Shown: positions 63,982 through 64,000 of the stretch, one piece after another
Position numbering within the stretch: the first letter of the stretch is position 1
How the letters are laid out: each line of letters starts with the position of its first letter
Source: Oscillospiraceae bacterium
GTDB taxonomy: Bacteria > Bacillota > Clostridia > Oscillospirales > Acutalibacteraceae
NCBI GenBank assembly: GCA_015066015.1
Contig: SVPE01000003.1
Span: forward strand, 62,001 to 126,000
Direction of reading: 5' to 3'
Length of the DNA stretch: 64,000 nt
Translations under genes and position numbers: made by a program
The notes under the pieces: model-generated
Seen by the model: only the letters and a program-made list of their open reading frames with translations
Told to the model about the DNA's origin: nothing
Databases searched by the model: none

Positions 63982-64000
63982 TCTTTTCGCCTCCTTTTGT

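Overview
The window looks like a piece of chromosome from an anaerobic, endospore-forming Clostridia bacterium of the Oscillospirales / Ruminococcaceae kind, probably from gut. The evidence is strong GGAGG ribosome-binding sites, the sporulation genes spo0A, spoIIGA and sigE, a cytosolic HdrABC/Flx iron-sulfur module, and a glucuronate-use operon. Placement is inference from gene content; no rRNA or tRNA gene is present. Most genes lie on the minus strand.

Layout. 1-7.3 kb: hdrB-hdrC-hdrA-mvhD, two dicluster ferredoxins, an NAD(P)H:flavin module and a fumarate-reductase-like pair whose flavoprotein runs off the left edge. 8-18.4 kb: a complete glucuronate-to-pyruvate/GAP route (GPH symporter, kdgK, kdgA fused to an extra domain, an SDR in the fructuronate reductase role, uxuA, uxaC), preceded by an LCAT-like lipase, a HAD phosphatase and a PfkB kinase. 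18.5-20 kb: sigE and spoIIGA. 20-33 kb: LysR regulator, secG, clpX, clpP, tig, a phosphoesterase, thrC, an M19 dipeptidase, yraN, rnhB, pgi and dacA. 33.5-42 kb: a PadR/DUF2812 pair with tandem palindromic operators, secreted repeat-domain proteins, an FkbM methyltransferase, a PpiC-type foldase and a two-gene sigma-like unit behind a LexA box. 42-46 kb: potABCD. 46-52 kb: small envelope proteins, rsmI, a TrmN6-like methyltransferase and spo0A. 53-61 kb: rpoC and rpoB, separated from their usual ribosomal neighbours. 61-64 kb: a small exported protein, a membrane-linked M28 peptidase and three very small genes.

The most unusual content is of two kinds. First, the right edge carries three tandem genes for 32-39 residue acidic, aromatic-rich amphipathic peptides with no signal sequence. 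Each has a strong RBS and each ends in -DAE or -AAE. Second, the intergenic regions hold a dispersed family of cloverleaf-like DNA elements: a conserved 9-10 bp CGGGGAGGC outer stem encloses three hairpins whose sequences differ between copies while pairing is kept. Four close copies and one divergent copy are present, with other inverted-repeat elements, including a roughly 0.9 kb block that separates trmN6 from rsmI.

Coordinates, repeats and promoters were read by eye. Family assignments rest on recognised motifs. No alignment, folding or database search was run.
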